A stretch of 64,000 nucleotides of DNA from assembly GCA_030680575.1 (NCBI GenBank), contig JAUXVI010000043.1, positions 31,623-95,622 on the forward strand. Direction: 5' to 3'. Numbering within the stretch: the stretch's first letter is position 1; every line of letters begins with the position of its first letter. The notes under the pieces are model-generated. The model was not told the origin of the DNA. It saw only the letters and a list, made by a program, of their open reading frames with translations, and did not search any database. Positions 8,994-17,700 of this stretch are shown here, piece after piece. The position numbers were made by a program, and so were the translations under genes. The stretch comes from Hylemonella sp. (GTDB taxonomy: Bacteria > Pseudomonadota > Gammaproteobacteria > Burkholderiales > Burkholderiaceae_C).

Positions 8994-9317
8994 ATGACAA
9001 GCAAGAAACCCGCTGCGGCAAGCAAGAAGACCGCCAGCATGAACACCGTGCCGGAGACGGAGGCCGGCAACGTGGAGCAGGTCATGGCGCGGCCTGACGG
9101 CTACTACTGGCGCGCGCCGGGCAGCAAGCAGGAGTTCGGTCCCTTCGCCTCCCTGGAGGACGCCCTGGCCGACATGCAGTCCTTGGACGAGGAGTCCCCC
9201 GCGCCGGGCGAAACGCTGCAGGAAGCCGAGAGCGAACTCGGCATTGCCGACTGGATCGACCCCGAGACCGGTGAGCCGGCCGAAGGTCTGTCACCACCGC
9301 ACATCGACGAGGAGTGA
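8994..9317 (+). CDS. Conserved small acidic protein upstream of ftsH-like gene
   Basis: 107 residues, no recognised family. The first 20 residues are Lys/Ala/Ser-rich. A compact segment near residues 35-60 (GYYWRAPGSKQEFGPFASL) looks like a small folded module, and the C-terminal half is strongly acidic (about 18 Asp/Glu in 50). No signal or membrane segment is seen, so it is probably cytosolic. The ATG follows AGAGAGG with good spacing; a GTG nine bases upstream is possible. It ends four bases before the GTG start of the FtsH-type protease, so it may be a partner, substrate or adaptor of that enzyme, which is inference. Confidence 0.7.
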   Translation: MTSKKPAAASKKTASMNTVPETEAGNVEQVMARPDGYYWRAPGSKQEFGPFASLEDALADMQSLDEESPAPGETLQEAESELGIADWIDPETGEPAEGLSPPHIDEE

Positions 9318-9321
9318 GCGG

Positions 9322-11172
9322 GTGGAGAAACACACACAGTGGAACCTCTGGTACATCGTTCTGGCCATCCTGGGCGTGCTGGTGCTGCAGAGTTTCGTGC
9401 AGCAGTGGCAGCAGGTGCAGCCGCTGCCCTATAGCGAATTCCTGCAGGAACTGGAGAAGAAAAACATCAAGGAGATTGCGGTCTACGCCGACCACCTGGA
9501 AGGCACGTTGAACCAGCCGCTGCCCGACGGCCGCACACGTTTTGCCACCACGCGGGTGGAGCTCGATCTGGCGCGCGACCTGGCGCAGTACGGGGTGCGC
9601 TTTACCGGCGTCATCCAGAGCACCTTTCTGCGTGATCTGTTTTCCTGGGTGGCGCCGACACTGGTCTTCTTTGCCATTTGGATGTTCTTCATCCGCAAGA
9701 TGGTCGCCCGCGGCGGCCTCGGGGGCGGTCTGGGCGATGGCCTGCTGTCCATCGGCAAGAGCAAGGCCAAGGTCTACGTGGAGAGCGACACCCGGGTGAC
9801 GTTCGAGGACGTGGCCGGGGTCGATGAGGCCAAGGTCGAGCTGGAGGAGATTGTTGATTTCCTGAAGGACCCGGCGGCGCACAGCCGGCTGGGCGCACGC
9901 ATTCCCAAAGGCATTCTGCTGGTCGGCCCGCCGGGCACCGGCAAGACCTTGCTGGCACGCGCAGTGGCGGGGCAAGCCGGGGTGCCGTTCTTCTCCATCA
10001 ACGGCTCGGAGTTCGTGGAGATGTTTGTCGGTGTCGGTGCGGCGCGGGTGCGTGACCTGTTCGAACAGGCGCGCCAGCGGGCGCCGGCCATCATCTTCAT
10101 CGACGATATCGACGCCTTGGGCCGTGCCCGCGGCGCCTATGGTCTGGGTGGTCACGACGAGAAGGAGCAGACGCTCAACCAACTGCTGGCCGAGCTCGAC
10201 GGCTTCGACCCGCGTGCCGGGCTGGTGCTGCTGGCGGCCACCAACCGGCCCGAGATCCTGGACCCAGCGTTGCTGCGCGCCGGCCGCTTCGACCGCCAGG
10301 TGCTGGTGGACCGGCCTGACAAACATGGCCGGGTGCAGATCCTGCAGGTGCACATCAAGCGCATCAAGCTGGCAGCGGGCCTGGACCTGGCGCAGATCGC
10401 CGCGCTCACACCCGGCTTCACCGGTGCCGACCTGGCCAACCTGGTCAACGAGGCGGCGCTGGTGGCCACACGCCGCAACGCCGACGAGGTGACGCTGGCC
10501 GACTTCACCACCGCCATCGAGCGCATCGTGGCCGGGCTGGAGAAGCGCAACCGCATCCTCAACCCGGAGGAGCGCCGCATCATTGCCGTGCACGAGATGG
10601 GGCACGCGCTGGTGGCCATGGCCCTGCCGGGGCTGGACACGGTGCACAAGGTCTCCATCATCCCGCGCGGCATTGGCGCCCTGGGTTACACCATCCAGCG
10701 CCCGACCGAAGACCGCTACCTGATGACGCGGTTGGAGCTGGAGAACAAGATGGCCATGCTGTTGGCCGGCCGCGCGGCCGAGATGCTGCTCATCGGCCAT
10801 GCCTCCACCGGCGCGTCGGATGACCTGGCCAAGGCCACCGACATTGCGCGCAGCATGGTGATGCGCTTCGGCATGGACACCACGCTGGGCCAGGTGACCT
10901 ACGAGAACCAGCCGTCGCCTTTTCTCGGCCCCTTGCCCGAAGGCATGGACTTGGGCCGTGCACAGTACGCCCCGGAGACGGCGCGCGAGATCGACTGCGC
11001 GGTGCGTGCCCTGACGGAAACCGCCTTCCAGCGCGCCACCGAACTGCTGACGCAGCGCCGCAGCACGCTGGAAGATGGCAGCCGCCTGCTGCTGGCGCGC
11101 GAGACACTGACGGAAGAAGACATCATGGTGCTGGTGCAGCCTGCGGCGGGCGCTGCAGGGCTTGGCGCCTGA
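9322..11172 (+). CDS. ftsH: FtsH-type membrane AAA+ zinc metalloprotease (paralogue)
   Basis: 616 residues. Two membrane segments (about 8-26 and 106-124) flank a periplasmic domain. The AAA+ module follows, with Walker A GPPGTGKT at 202-209, Walker B IIFIDDID near 257 and the pore motif FVEMFVGVG. The M41 protease has zinc motif HEMGH at about 424-428; most FtsH proteins have HEAGH. It degrades membrane and cytosolic proteins as a hexamer. The GTG start is 4 bases after the upstream stop and follows GAGGAG. The housekeeping ftsH of these bacteria normally sits by rlmE and folP, so this copy beside a nitroreductase gene is probably a second, specialised FtsH. Confidence 0.88.
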   Translation: MEKHTQWNLWYIVLAILGVLVLQSFVQQWQQVQPLPYSEFLQELEKKNIKEIAVYADHLEGTLNQPLPDGRTRFATTRVELDLARDLAQYGVRFTGVIQSTFLRDLFSWVAPTLVFFAIWMFFIRKMVARGGLGGGLGDGLLSIGKSKAKVYVESDTRVTFEDVAGVDEAKVELEEIVDFLKDPAAHSRLGARIPKGILLVGPPGTGKTLLARAVAGQAGVPFFSINGSEFVEMFVGVGAARVRDLFEQARQRAPAIIFIDDIDALGRARGAYGLGGHDEKEQTLNQLLAELDGFDPRAGLVLLAATNRPEILDPALLRAGRFDRQVLVDRPDKHGRVQILQVHIKRIKLAAGLDLAQIAALTPGFTGADLANLVNEAALVATRRNADEVTLADFTTAIERIVAGLEKRNRILNPEERRIIAVHEMGHALVAMALPGLDTVHKVSIIPRGIGALGYTIQRPTEDRYLMTRLELENKMAMLLAGRAAEMLLIGHASTGASDDLAKATDIARSMVMRFGMDTTLGQVTYENQPSPFLGPLPEGMDLGRAQYAPETAREIDCAVRALTETAFQRATELLTQRRSTLEDGSRLLLARETLTEEDIMVLVQPAAGAAGLGA

Positions 11173-11185
11173 CAGGAGGAAGCGC

Positions 11186-11833
11186 ATGAACACCTTGACC
11201 AAGATGGCTTTGGGTTTGATCGGGCAACTTCACACCCAACCCGCCAGTGGCGAGTCACTCACCATGATGGCGCTGCCGCCGGCGCAGACCACAGGCGGCC
11301 TGCCCTTGATGGAGGCCTTGCGCCAGCGTCATTCTGCGCGCGAGTTCCGCGCTGACGCGCTGACGCCCCAGCAACTGTCGGACCTGTTGTGGGCGGCTTG
11401 CGGCCTGAATCGCGACGCCTTGGGCGGGCGCACCGCGCCTTCGGCCATGAATGCGCAGGAAGTCGATCTGTACCTGGCGCTGCCGCAGGGCCTGTACCGC
11501 TATGAGCCGAAGGCGCACGCGCTGCAACTGGTGGTGGCGCAGGATGTGCGGCGCGTCACCGGTTACCAGGATTTTGTCGACACGGCGCCGCTGGATCTGA
11601 TCTTCGTGGCGGAGCACAGCCGCATGAAGATGGTGCCGGCTGCCATGCGTGAGTCCTACGCCTCGGTGGCCGCCGGTGCCATGGCGCAGAACATCTACCT
11701 CTACTGCGCCTCGGTCGGCCTAGCCACCGTGGTGCGTGCCTGGTTCGACCGCCAGGCCCTGACCCAGGCCATAGGCCTGACCCCGGACCAGCAACTGCTG
11801 CTGACGCAGACGGTGGGCTGGCCGGAAGTCTGA
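11186..11833 (+). CDS. SagB/ThcOx-type nitroreductase-like oxidoreductase
   Basis: 215 residues of the nitroreductase fold that binds FMN. The motif RHSARE near residue 46 contacts the flavin phosphate, and GAMAQNIYLYCASVGLATV near 165 is the typical second signature. SagB-like members oxidise azolines in peptide maturation, but stand-alone short ones such as this are common and of unknown substrate. The ATG at 11186 has a near-perfect AGGAGG site (11173-11180). It follows the FtsH-like gene by 13 bases, in the same operon. There is no YcaO or precursor gene nearby, which argues against a peptide-maturation role. Confidence 0.78.
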   Translation: MNTLTKMALGLIGQLHTQPASGESLTMMALPPAQTTGGLPLMEALRQRHSAREFRADALTPQQLSDLLWAACGLNRDALGGRTAPSAMNAQEVDLYLALPQGLYRYEPKAHALQLVVAQDVRRVTGYQDFVDTAPLDLIFVAEHSRMKMVPAAMRESYASVAAGAMAQNIYLYCASVGLATVVRAWFDRQALTQAIGLTPDQQLLLTQTVGWPEV

Positions 11834-11998
11834 CCAACCTTGCCATCGTTGCAGCAGAAGGCATCGATTCACTGCGTGCCTTATCAAGCAATGGGAAGTG
11901 TGAGATGAGCTGTAATATGTCAATCGATACGGTCCTACAACAACGGGAGACGGCTTTGCCGAGAAGTTTTGTAGTCCGGTCATCTTCACGTTAAACCT

Positions 11999-12376
11999 AT
12001 GACCAATGGCCAGATTGACAGGGAGTTGAAAGAGGCACGAAAGCTTGCGGGTGGTTTGCTTCAAGCAGTTTCCGTATTCCCCTCTTTTTGGTTCTTGGCA
12101 ATGGGAATGGGCGGTCCTAACTTTCAAGTTAGTGACTTACTCACCATGTTTTCAAGAACTGACAATATTTTGTTCGCAATCGCTTGGGTGGGAGTCCCCG
12201 TTGCGGGATTGGCCATAGGCCACCTTATCAAGTGCGGAATTCGTTGGTCATACTTCGTCGGGCTATTGGTCGGCGGGATTGCTCTGTTCGCCTTCGCTCC
12301 TATCTCCACCATATTTGGTGTTGTACTTCTTTTTCAATTGGCAAAAGTTATTCGACATGAGGCGAGCGTGCTCTGA
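11999..12376 (+). CDS. Small AT-richer membrane protein, unknown
   Basis: 125 residues with three hydrophobic segments (about 25-45, 58-78 and 86-112). The N-terminus is polar and reads like an amphipathic helix (IDRELKEARKLAGGLLQ). Base composition and codon use are clearly more AT-rich than the neighbouring genes (many TTT, ATA, AAA and GTT codons), which suggests recent acquisition. No family is recognised. The preceding 165 bases are also AT-rich and hold an inverted repeat (CTACAA near 11934 pairing with TTGTAG near 11970). Confidence 0.6.
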   Translation: MTNGQIDRELKEARKLAGGLLQAVSVFPSFWFLAMGMGGPNFQVSDLLTMFSRTDNILFAIAWVGVPVAGLAIGHLIKCGIRWSYFVGLLVGGIALFAFAPISTIFGVVLLFQLAKVIRHEASVL

Positions 12377-12408
12377 CGCGCAGCGCGAAGAGGCGCTCGG
12401 GTCTGAGC

Positions 12409-13806
12409 CTAGACGCTGCGGCTGCGTGCCAACGGTGGGTTGCGGGCGAAGTAGCCCTCGATGCCGCGCATCAACGCATCTGCCAGCTGCTCCTGGTAGG
12501 CCTCGCTGTTGAGTTTGGTCTCTTCTTCCGGGTTGCTGATGAAGGCGGCTTCCACCAGCACGCTGGGGATGTCGGGCGCCTTGAGCACGGCAAAGCCGGC
12601 CTGTTCCACTTTGGGTTTGTGCAGTTTGCCGACACGGCCGATCTCCTGCAGCATGGTGTTGCCGAGCTTGAGGCTGTCGTTGATCTGTGCCGTGGTGCTC
12701 ATGTCGAACAGCATGCGCTGCACGTGCGCGTCCTTGGCCTTGACGTTGAGGCCGCCGATCAGGTCGGCCTTGTTTTCCTTGGCTGCCATCCAGCGTGCTG
12801 CGCTGCTCGACGCCCCGCTCTGGCTCAACGCAAAGATGCTGGCACCCTGCGGCCGCGGCGTGTAGAAGGCGTCGGCGTGCAGACTGATGAAGAGGTCGGC
12901 CTTCACCTGGCGCGCTTTGTTGACGCGCACGTGCAGCGGCACGAAGAAGTCGGCGTCGCGCGTGAGGTAGGCGCGCATCGGGTTGCCGTTGATGGTGGTG
13001 GCGTTGATGCGCTCGCGCAGCCGGTGTGCCAGGCGCAGCACCACGTCTTTCTCGCGCGTGCCGCCGGGGCCGATGGCGCCCGGGTCTTCGCCGCCGTGGC
13101 CGGGATCGAGTGCCACGATGATCAGGCGTTCGGTTTTTCCATTGCCTGCCGTTTGAGCTTGATTTTGGCCTCCAGGCCTCGTGGTTGTTGCGCCAGGTGC
13201 TCCTGAAACAGGAGCGGATGCGGCGCCCGCCGGCGCGGCGGACTTGTGCGTCTGCTGTGCAATCAGGTCGCCCAACGGGTCATGCGAGCGTGCGGCGGAG
13301 GCAGCCGTCGGGGCTGGCGCCGTGGTGGTCGCGGTTGCCTTGTCTTCCTTGTCCTTGAGCCGTTCGGCGATCAACGCCGCCAGCGGGTCGGCGGCCTGGG
13401 TGGGGTAGAGGTCGAGCACCAGGCGGTGCTGGTAGGCGGCCACCGGGTCGAGCGTGAAGACCTGCGGCGTGATCGGGAGCTTGAGGTCAATCACCAGGCG
13501 CACCACATTGGGTGCGAACTGGCCGACGCGGATGCCGGCGATGTTGGGGTCGTCGGACTTGACCTTGGCCACCAGCTCGCGCAGCGCCGGGTTGAGCTCG
13601 ATGCCTTCGATGTCCACCGCCAGCCGCGGCGGGCTGGGCACGAACAGTTGCTTGGTGGCGAGGTGGCCGTCGGACTCGATGGTGACACGCGAGTAGTCGG
13701 GCGCGGGCCAGACGCGCACCGCCAGGATGGTGGCGCCACGCGCAATCTGCGCCGTGCCCAGCAGCAGCACCAGTGTGCCCGATTGCAGCAGCTCGCGCCT
13801 TTTCAA
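12409..13806 (-). CDS. amiC: N-acetylmuramoyl-L-alanine amidase AmiC
   Basis: 465 residues. It opens with a twin-arginine export signal (MKRRELLQSG and a hydrophobic run). Then come an AMIN domain (about 30-130), a Pro/Ala/Thr linker, and an Amidase_3 domain. That domain carries VALDPGHGGEDPGA near residue 230, the glutamate in TREKD, ISLHAD near 305 and VEAAFISNPEEE near 425. It is a periplasmic zinc amidase that splits septal peptidoglycan during daughter-cell separation, localised by AMIN and activated by an EnvC/NlpD-type partner. Its start overlaps the tsaE stop (ATGA), the common tsaE-amiC pair of betaproteobacteria. Confidence 0.93.
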   Translation of the reverse strand: MKRRELLQSGTLVLLLGTAQIARGATILAVRVWPAPDYSRVTIESDGHLATKQLFVPSPPRLAVDIEGIELNPALRELVAKVKSDDPNIAGIRVGQFAPNVVRLVIDLKLPITPQVFTLDPVAAYQHRLVLDLYPTQAADPLAALIAERLKDKEDKATATTTAPAPTAASAARSHDPLGDLIAQQTHKSAAPAGAASAPVSGAPGATTTRPGGQNQAQTAGNGKTERLIIVALDPGHGGEDPGAIGPGGTREKDVVLRLAHRLRERINATTINGNPMRAYLTRDADFFVPLHVRVNKARQVKADLFISLHADAFYTPRPQGASIFALSQSGASSSAARWMAAKENKADLIGGLNVKAKDAHVQRMLFDMSTTAQINDSLKLGNTMLQEIGRVGKLHKPKVEQAGFAVLKAPDIPSVLVEAAFISNPEEETKLNSEAYQEQLADALMRGIEGYFARNPPLARSRSV

Positions 13807-14282
13807 ACTCTGCTCTCCTTCTTCAACCCCTGCAGCAGCGCCACACCGGTGGTCGTCTGCGCCGTGAGGGCGACGCGACGTGATTCATCGGGCTGCACCT
13901 GGAGCTGGATCACCAGGTCCGCCGGCGGCAGCAGGGCGGCGGCCTTCTCCGGCCACTCGGCCAGCTTGAGACCGGGGCTGGCGAAGAGGTCGCGAAAGCC
14001 GGCGTCTTCCCATTCGCGCGGGTCGCTGAAACGGTAGAAGTCGAAATGCCAGATGGCCAGGCCGGGCACCTCGTGCGGCTCGACCACGGCATAGGTCGGG
14101 CTCTTGATGCGGCCGGCCACGCCCAGGGCGCGCAGCAGGTGGCGCACCAGCGTGGTCTTGCCGGCACCGAGGTCGCCTTGCAGTTCGATGAAGGCGTGGC
14201 GCAGCGCCGGCTGGGCGGCCAGCGCGGTGGCAAACTGCTCTGTGTCGGCCTCGTTGTGCCAGACCAGACTTTCTACAATCAA
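13803..14282 (-). CDS. tsaE: tRNA threonylcarbamoyladenosine biosynthesis ATPase TsaE
   Basis: 159 residues from the TTG at 14282. The P-loop GDLGAGKTTLV lies near residues 38-48, and the family motifs SPTYAVVEPH and HFDFYR follow, with LAEWPEKA near the end. TsaE is the ATPase of the TsaBDE complex that makes t6A37 in ANN-decoding tRNAs. The start is unsure: there is no ATG near the conserved first strand, and the frame is open far upstream over queG. The TTG lies only three bases from the divergent GTG of queG. It overlaps amiC at its 3' end by four bases. Confidence 0.85.
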   Translation of the reverse strand: MIVESLVWHNEADTEQFATALAAQPALRHAFIELQGDLGAGKTTLVRHLLRALGVAGRIKSPTYAVVEPHEVPGLAIWHFDFYRFSDPREWEDAGFRDLFASPGLKLAEWPEKAAALLPPADLVIQLQVQPDESRRVALTAQTTTGVALLQGLKKESRV

Positions 14283-14285
14283 CGC

Positions 14286-15374
14286 GTGACGTTCAACAGC
14301 ACTCAATTCGTTTCCCTGATCCGGGGCTGGGCCCGTGAACTCGGATTCTCCCAAATCGGCGTCAGCGGTGTCGACCTGTCCGCCGCCGAGGAAGGATTGC
14401 AGGCCTGGCTGGCACGCGGTTTCCATGGCGAGATGGCCTACATGGCCGCCCACGGCCTGCGGCGCGCCCGCCCGGCCGAGCTGGTGCCCGGCACGGTCAG
14501 CGTCATCACCGCACGCATGGATTATCTGCCGTCCGGCACGGCCGATGACTGGCAGGCGGTCGAGTTGACCCGTTTGCAACGACCGCAGGAGGGTGTGGTC
14601 TCGCTCTACGCCCGTGGCCGCGACTACCACAAGGTCTTGCGCGCGCGGCTGCAGAAGCTGTCCGACCGCATGGCCGAGCACATCGGCCCTTTTGGCCACC
14701 GCGTCTTCACCGATTCCGCGCCGGTGCTGGAGGCCGAGCTGGCGGCGCGCAGCGGCCAGGGCTGGCGCGGCAAACACACCCTGGTGCTCAGCCGAGAGGC
14801 GGGTTCGATGTTTTTCCTCGGTGAGATCTATGTCGATGTTGCCCTGCCGGCGAGCGAGCCGGTCAGCGGCCACTGTGGCAACTGCAGCGCCTGCCTCGAG
14901 GTCTGCCCGACGCAGGCGATCGTGGCGCCGTACCGGCTCGATGCGCGGCGCTGCATTTCCTACCTCACGATTGAGCACGCTGGGTCGATTCCGCTGGCGT
15001 TGCGCCCGCTGCTGGGCAACCGCATCTACGGCTGCGACGACTGCCAACTGATCTGCCCCTGGAACAAGTTCGCGCAGCGCAGCCCCTTGCCGGACTTTGA
15101 TGCACGGGAAGGCTTGAGCGGCAGCAGTCTGATGGCGCTGTTCGCCTGGAGCGAACCCGAGTTTTTGCAACGCACCGAAGGCAGCCCGATCCGTCGCATT
15201 GGCCACACACGTTGGCTGCGCAACATCGCCGTTGCCTTGGGCAATGCCTTGCGTGCCACGAGCGACCCTGCGATAGTGGAGGCACTGCGGCTACGGGCGT
15301 CGGACCCCAGCGAGTTGGTGCGCGAGCACGTGGCCTGGGCGCTGGCGCAGCAGACAGAAGCAAGACAGGCATAA
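14286..15374 (+). CDS. queG: Epoxyqueuosine reductase QueG
   Basis: 362 residues, the usual length. Two 4Fe-4S clusters are visible: CGNCSACLEVCP near residue 197 and CDDCQLICPWN near 250. They are preceded by the cobalamin-binding part and followed by HEAT-like helices at the C-terminus. It reduces epoxyqueuosine to queuosine in tRNA, the last step of Q synthesis. No in-frame ATG exists before residue 48, so GTG at 14286 is taken. A TACAAT box lies just upstream (14273-14278), which would give a nearly leaderless mRNA. It diverges from tsaE. Confidence 0.92.
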   Translation: MTFNSTQFVSLIRGWARELGFSQIGVSGVDLSAAEEGLQAWLARGFHGEMAYMAAHGLRRARPAELVPGTVSVITARMDYLPSGTADDWQAVELTRLQRPQEGVVSLYARGRDYHKVLRARLQKLSDRMAEHIGPFGHRVFTDSAPVLEAELAARSGQGWRGKHTLVLSREAGSMFFLGEIYVDVALPASEPVSGHCGNCSACLEVCPTQAIVAPYRLDARRCISYLTIEHAGSIPLALRPLLGNRIYGCDDCQLICPWNKFAQRSPLPDFDAREGLSGSSLMALFAWSEPEFLQRTEGSPIRRIGHTRWLRNIAVALGNALRATSDPAIVEALRLRASDPSELVREHVAWALAQQTEARQA

Positions 15375-15391
15375 CCACCCAAGGGCCCACC

Positions 15392-15988
15392 ATGACCATG
15401 CGCTACAGCTATGTGCCGAACCAGCTGCCAGAAAACAAGATGCGGATGTACCCGACCAAGGTGATCAACATCATTGGTGGGCCTGGTTGCGACAAGTCGC
15501 TGTTCACCGCGGCCATCATCCTGTACCTCAACCTGCACCACAAGACGGTGGAGCTGATTCCCGACTACGCCAAGTCGCTGGTCTGGCAGAAGGACTACGA
15601 GGCGCTGAAGAACCAGTACCACATTGCCCAGCAGCAGTTCCGCATGCTGGAGCTGCTCGATGGCCAGGTGCAGTACCTGATCACCGAATGCTCGCTGCCG
15701 CAAATCCTGTACTACAACGAGCACTACGCCGACAACATCTGCGACGTGGAGAAGACGCGCAAGCAGATCGTCGAGTGGTACCGGCAGTTCAACAACGTGA
15801 ACGTGGTGGTGGAGCGTGACGCCGACAAACCTTATGTGCACACCGGCCGCTTCCAGGACGAGGAGCAGGCTCGGGCCGTGGACTTCGGGCTGCGCGCCGC
15901 GTTGCGCCACGAGGGCATGGCCTTCACACCGCTCAAGCCCGACATCCAGGCCATCCACGAATTCGCCGCCACGCTGCTCAAGGACTGA
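15392..15988 (+). CDS. Phage-like P-loop NTPase with altered Walker A
   Basis: 198 residues. A first strand (TKVINIIGGPGCDKS) forms a P-loop near residues 27-35, but the usual GKS is DKS. The following stretch (VELIPDYAKSLVW, then QYHIAQQQ, then ITECSLPQ) resembles AAA-type ATP-binding proteins common in large tailed phages, which normally read GGPGTGKS and ITDSP. The catalytic state is therefore uncertain. There are no membrane segments. It follows queG by 17 bases on the same strand. It may be a domesticated phage gene; no other phage genes lie nearby. Confidence 0.65.
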   Translation: MTMRYSYVPNQLPENKMRMYPTKVINIIGGPGCDKSLFTAAIILYLNLHHKTVELIPDYAKSLVWQKDYEALKNQYHIAQQQFRMLELLDGQVQYLITECSLPQILYYNEHYADNICDVEKTRKQIVEWYRQFNNVNVVVERDADKPYVHTGRFQDEEQARAVDFGLRAALRHEGMAFTPLKPDIQAIHEFAATLLKD

Positions 15989-16011
15989 GCCATCTGGGGT
16001 GCCAAGCCCGT

Positions 16012-16061
16012 CCGTTCGCGCCCGGCCCTTCGATCCGGCTCAGCACAGGCCTGCCGAAACG
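16012..16061. repeat. Degenerate copy of a dispersed intergenic repeat
   Basis: The stretch CCGTTCG..CCCTTCGATCCGGCTCAGCACAGG resembles, with mismatches, the TTCGACAGGCTCAGCACGAACGG-type dispersed repeat that is frequent between genes of Comamonadaceae. It lies between the convergent P-loop gene and AEC transporter gene, where such elements often act as bidirectional transcription barriers. Confidence 0.4.
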
Positions 16062-16080
16062 CTGCAGACCTGGTGTTTTC

Positions 16081-16986
16081 TCAGCGCAGAATCCCCAGCG
16101 CAAAGGTCAGGCTGGCCATGCCCAGCACGGTCGACAGCGTGACTAGCCCGGCCACCAGCGGGCCGTCGTAGCCCATGCGCGCCGCCAGCACATAGGCGCT
16201 GGAGGCCGTGGGCAGGGCCGAGAAAGCCAGCAGCATGGTGGTCTGGGCCGAGCTCAGGTGGAAGGCTTGCGACAAGCCGAAGGCGATCAGCGGCAGCACG
16301 AAATGCCGGATCGACAGCGTACCCACCGCCAGCATCTTGGCGCGCGCCAGGCTGGAGAACTGCAGGCCGGCGCCAGCCGCCATCAGGCCCAGGGCCAGCG
16401 TGGCGGCGCCGATGCGCGACAGCGTGGGGTCGATCCAGACCGGAATCTTGAGGCCGGCCAGATTGGCCAGCAGGCCCGAGACGGTGGCGATGATCAGCGG
16501 GTTGCGCAGCAGCTCGCGGCCGAAGTGGCGCTGCGAGTGGCGCGCCATCGGCCACACCGCGGCCACGTTGAACAGCGGCACGCAAAAGCCGATCAGCACC
16601 GCAATCAGCAGCACGCCCTCAGGCCCGGCCAGGCGTTCGGCCAATGCCAGGCCGATGAAGGAGTTGAAGCGGAACGCCACCTGCGCGCTGGCGGCGTGCT
16701 GGCGCGGGTCAATGTGGCGGCCGATCAGCGGCAGCCAGGGCAGCGCGTACGACAGGGCGATGCCGCACAGGCCCGTGATCAGGCCGGCGCCGATCAGGCC
16801 GGAGGCGGCCTGGAAGTCGAGCGTGCTGCGCACGATGCTGTGAAACAACAGCACCGGAAACAGGAAGTAATAAACCAGGGCTTCGACTGGTTCCCATACG
16901 CTGCGGTTCAGCGCGGTATAGCGGCAGACCAGGTAGCCGCACAGGATGAGAGAGAAGTCGGGGAAGAGGAGTTGAGCGTAATTCAC
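16081..16986 (-). CDS. AEC-family (auxin efflux carrier-like) transporter
   Basis: 301 residues from a GTG at 16986, with about ten hydrophobic segments in two halves of five. The opening LLFPDFSLILCGYLVCRY and the FNSFIGLALAE segment are typical of the AEC family of secondary carriers (MleP/MdcF/YfdV-like) for mono- or dicarboxylates. The frame is open further upstream, but that part is polar and lacks a membrane start, so the GTG directly before the first helix was chosen. The substrate is unknown. It diverges from the chalcone-isomerase-like gene. Confidence 0.8.
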   Translation of the reverse strand: MNYAQLLFPDFSLILCGYLVCRYTALNRSVWEPVEALVYYFLFPVLLFHSIVRSTLDFQAASGLIGAGLITGLCGIALSYALPWLPLIGRHIDPRQHAASAQVAFRFNSFIGLALAERLAGPEGVLLIAVLIGFCVPLFNVAAVWPMARHSQRHFGRELLRNPLIIATVSGLLANLAGLKIPVWIDPTLSRIGAATLALGLMAAGAGLQFSSLARAKMLAVGTLSIRHFVLPLIAFGLSQAFHLSSAQTTMLLAFSALPTASSAYVLAARMGYDGPLVAGLVTLSTVLGMASLTFALGILR

Positions 16987-17088
16987 ATCGCGAGAATAAC
17001 AGCCTGGAATGGGCGGTCCCGGTGAAAAACGATGTAAATTCCAGACCAGAGAGGCTTGTCCCGCCTGTGTCATTCACGTGGAAGTGCC

Positions 17089-17664
17089 ATGAAAAAATTT
17101 CTGTTGATTTCCCTTGCCCTGTGGGCGGCTGCGGGTTCACCGCAAGCCCATGCCGCCACGCTGGAAGGCCTGCGGTTCGACGACGCCGTCAAGCTTGCCA
17201 ACCGTGAACTCAGGCTCAATGGCTTGGGGGTGCGCGCCATTTTCATCTTCAAGGCCTATGTCGCCGGGCTGTACCTGAGCGAAAAAACCTCCGCGCCGCA
17301 GGATGTGTTGCGCCAACCCGGCCCGAAGCGCATCCAGATGCGCATGCTGATGGAAATCGGTGCGCCGGACATCAAGAAGGCGCTGGTCGATGGCATGCAG
17401 AAAAACGTGAGCGAGGCCGAATGGACGGCCATGCAGGACCGGGTGGCACAGTTCACACGCACCATCGAGTCGATCGGCGTGGCCAAGCCCGGTGACACCA
17501 TCAACCTGGATTACGTGCCCGAGCAGGGGCTGACACTGGCGGTCAACGACGTCACCAAAGGCAGCGCCATCAGCGGGGCCGATTTCTACAAGGCTTTGTT
17601 GGAGATTTTCGTGGGCGACAACTCCGTGGATACCCGTCTCAAAAAGGGCATGTTGGGGCAATAG
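17089..17664 (+). CDS. Exported chalcone-isomerase-like protein
   Basis: 191 residues. A clear Sec signal peptide (MKKFLLISLALWAAAG, cleavage near QAHA) precedes a domain of the bacterial chalcone-isomerase-like family. The pattern KLNGLGVR-type strand, then FKAYVAGLYL and later GDTINLDYVPEQG, is characteristic. Bacterial members are periplasmic, are not expected to make flavonoids, and may bind fatty acids. The ATG at 17089 starts the signal peptide; an upstream in-frame start is open but not plausible. It stands alone before the Bug protein gene. Confidence 0.82.
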   Translation: MKKFLLISLALWAAAGSPQAHAATLEGLRFDDAVKLANRELRLNGLGVRAIFIFKAYVAGLYLSEKTSAPQDVLRQPGPKRIQMRMLMEIGAPDIKKALVDGMQKNVSEAEWTAMQDRVAQFTRTIESIGVAKPGDTINLDYVPEQGLTLAVNDVTKGSAISGADFYKALLEIFVGDNSVDTRLKKGMLGQ

Positions 17665-17700
17665 AATATCCTCACCCGTTCATCACAGGAGAAAACCACC

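Noticed and set aside
9082..11202. Minus-strand open frame of 706 codons opposite the FtsH-type gene
   Set aside because: Gln/His/Gly-rich mirror of the real gene; no domain pattern.
11186..11833. Peptide-azoline maturation locus because of the SagB-like protein
   Set aside because: No YcaO, E1-like or precursor peptide gene is nearby.
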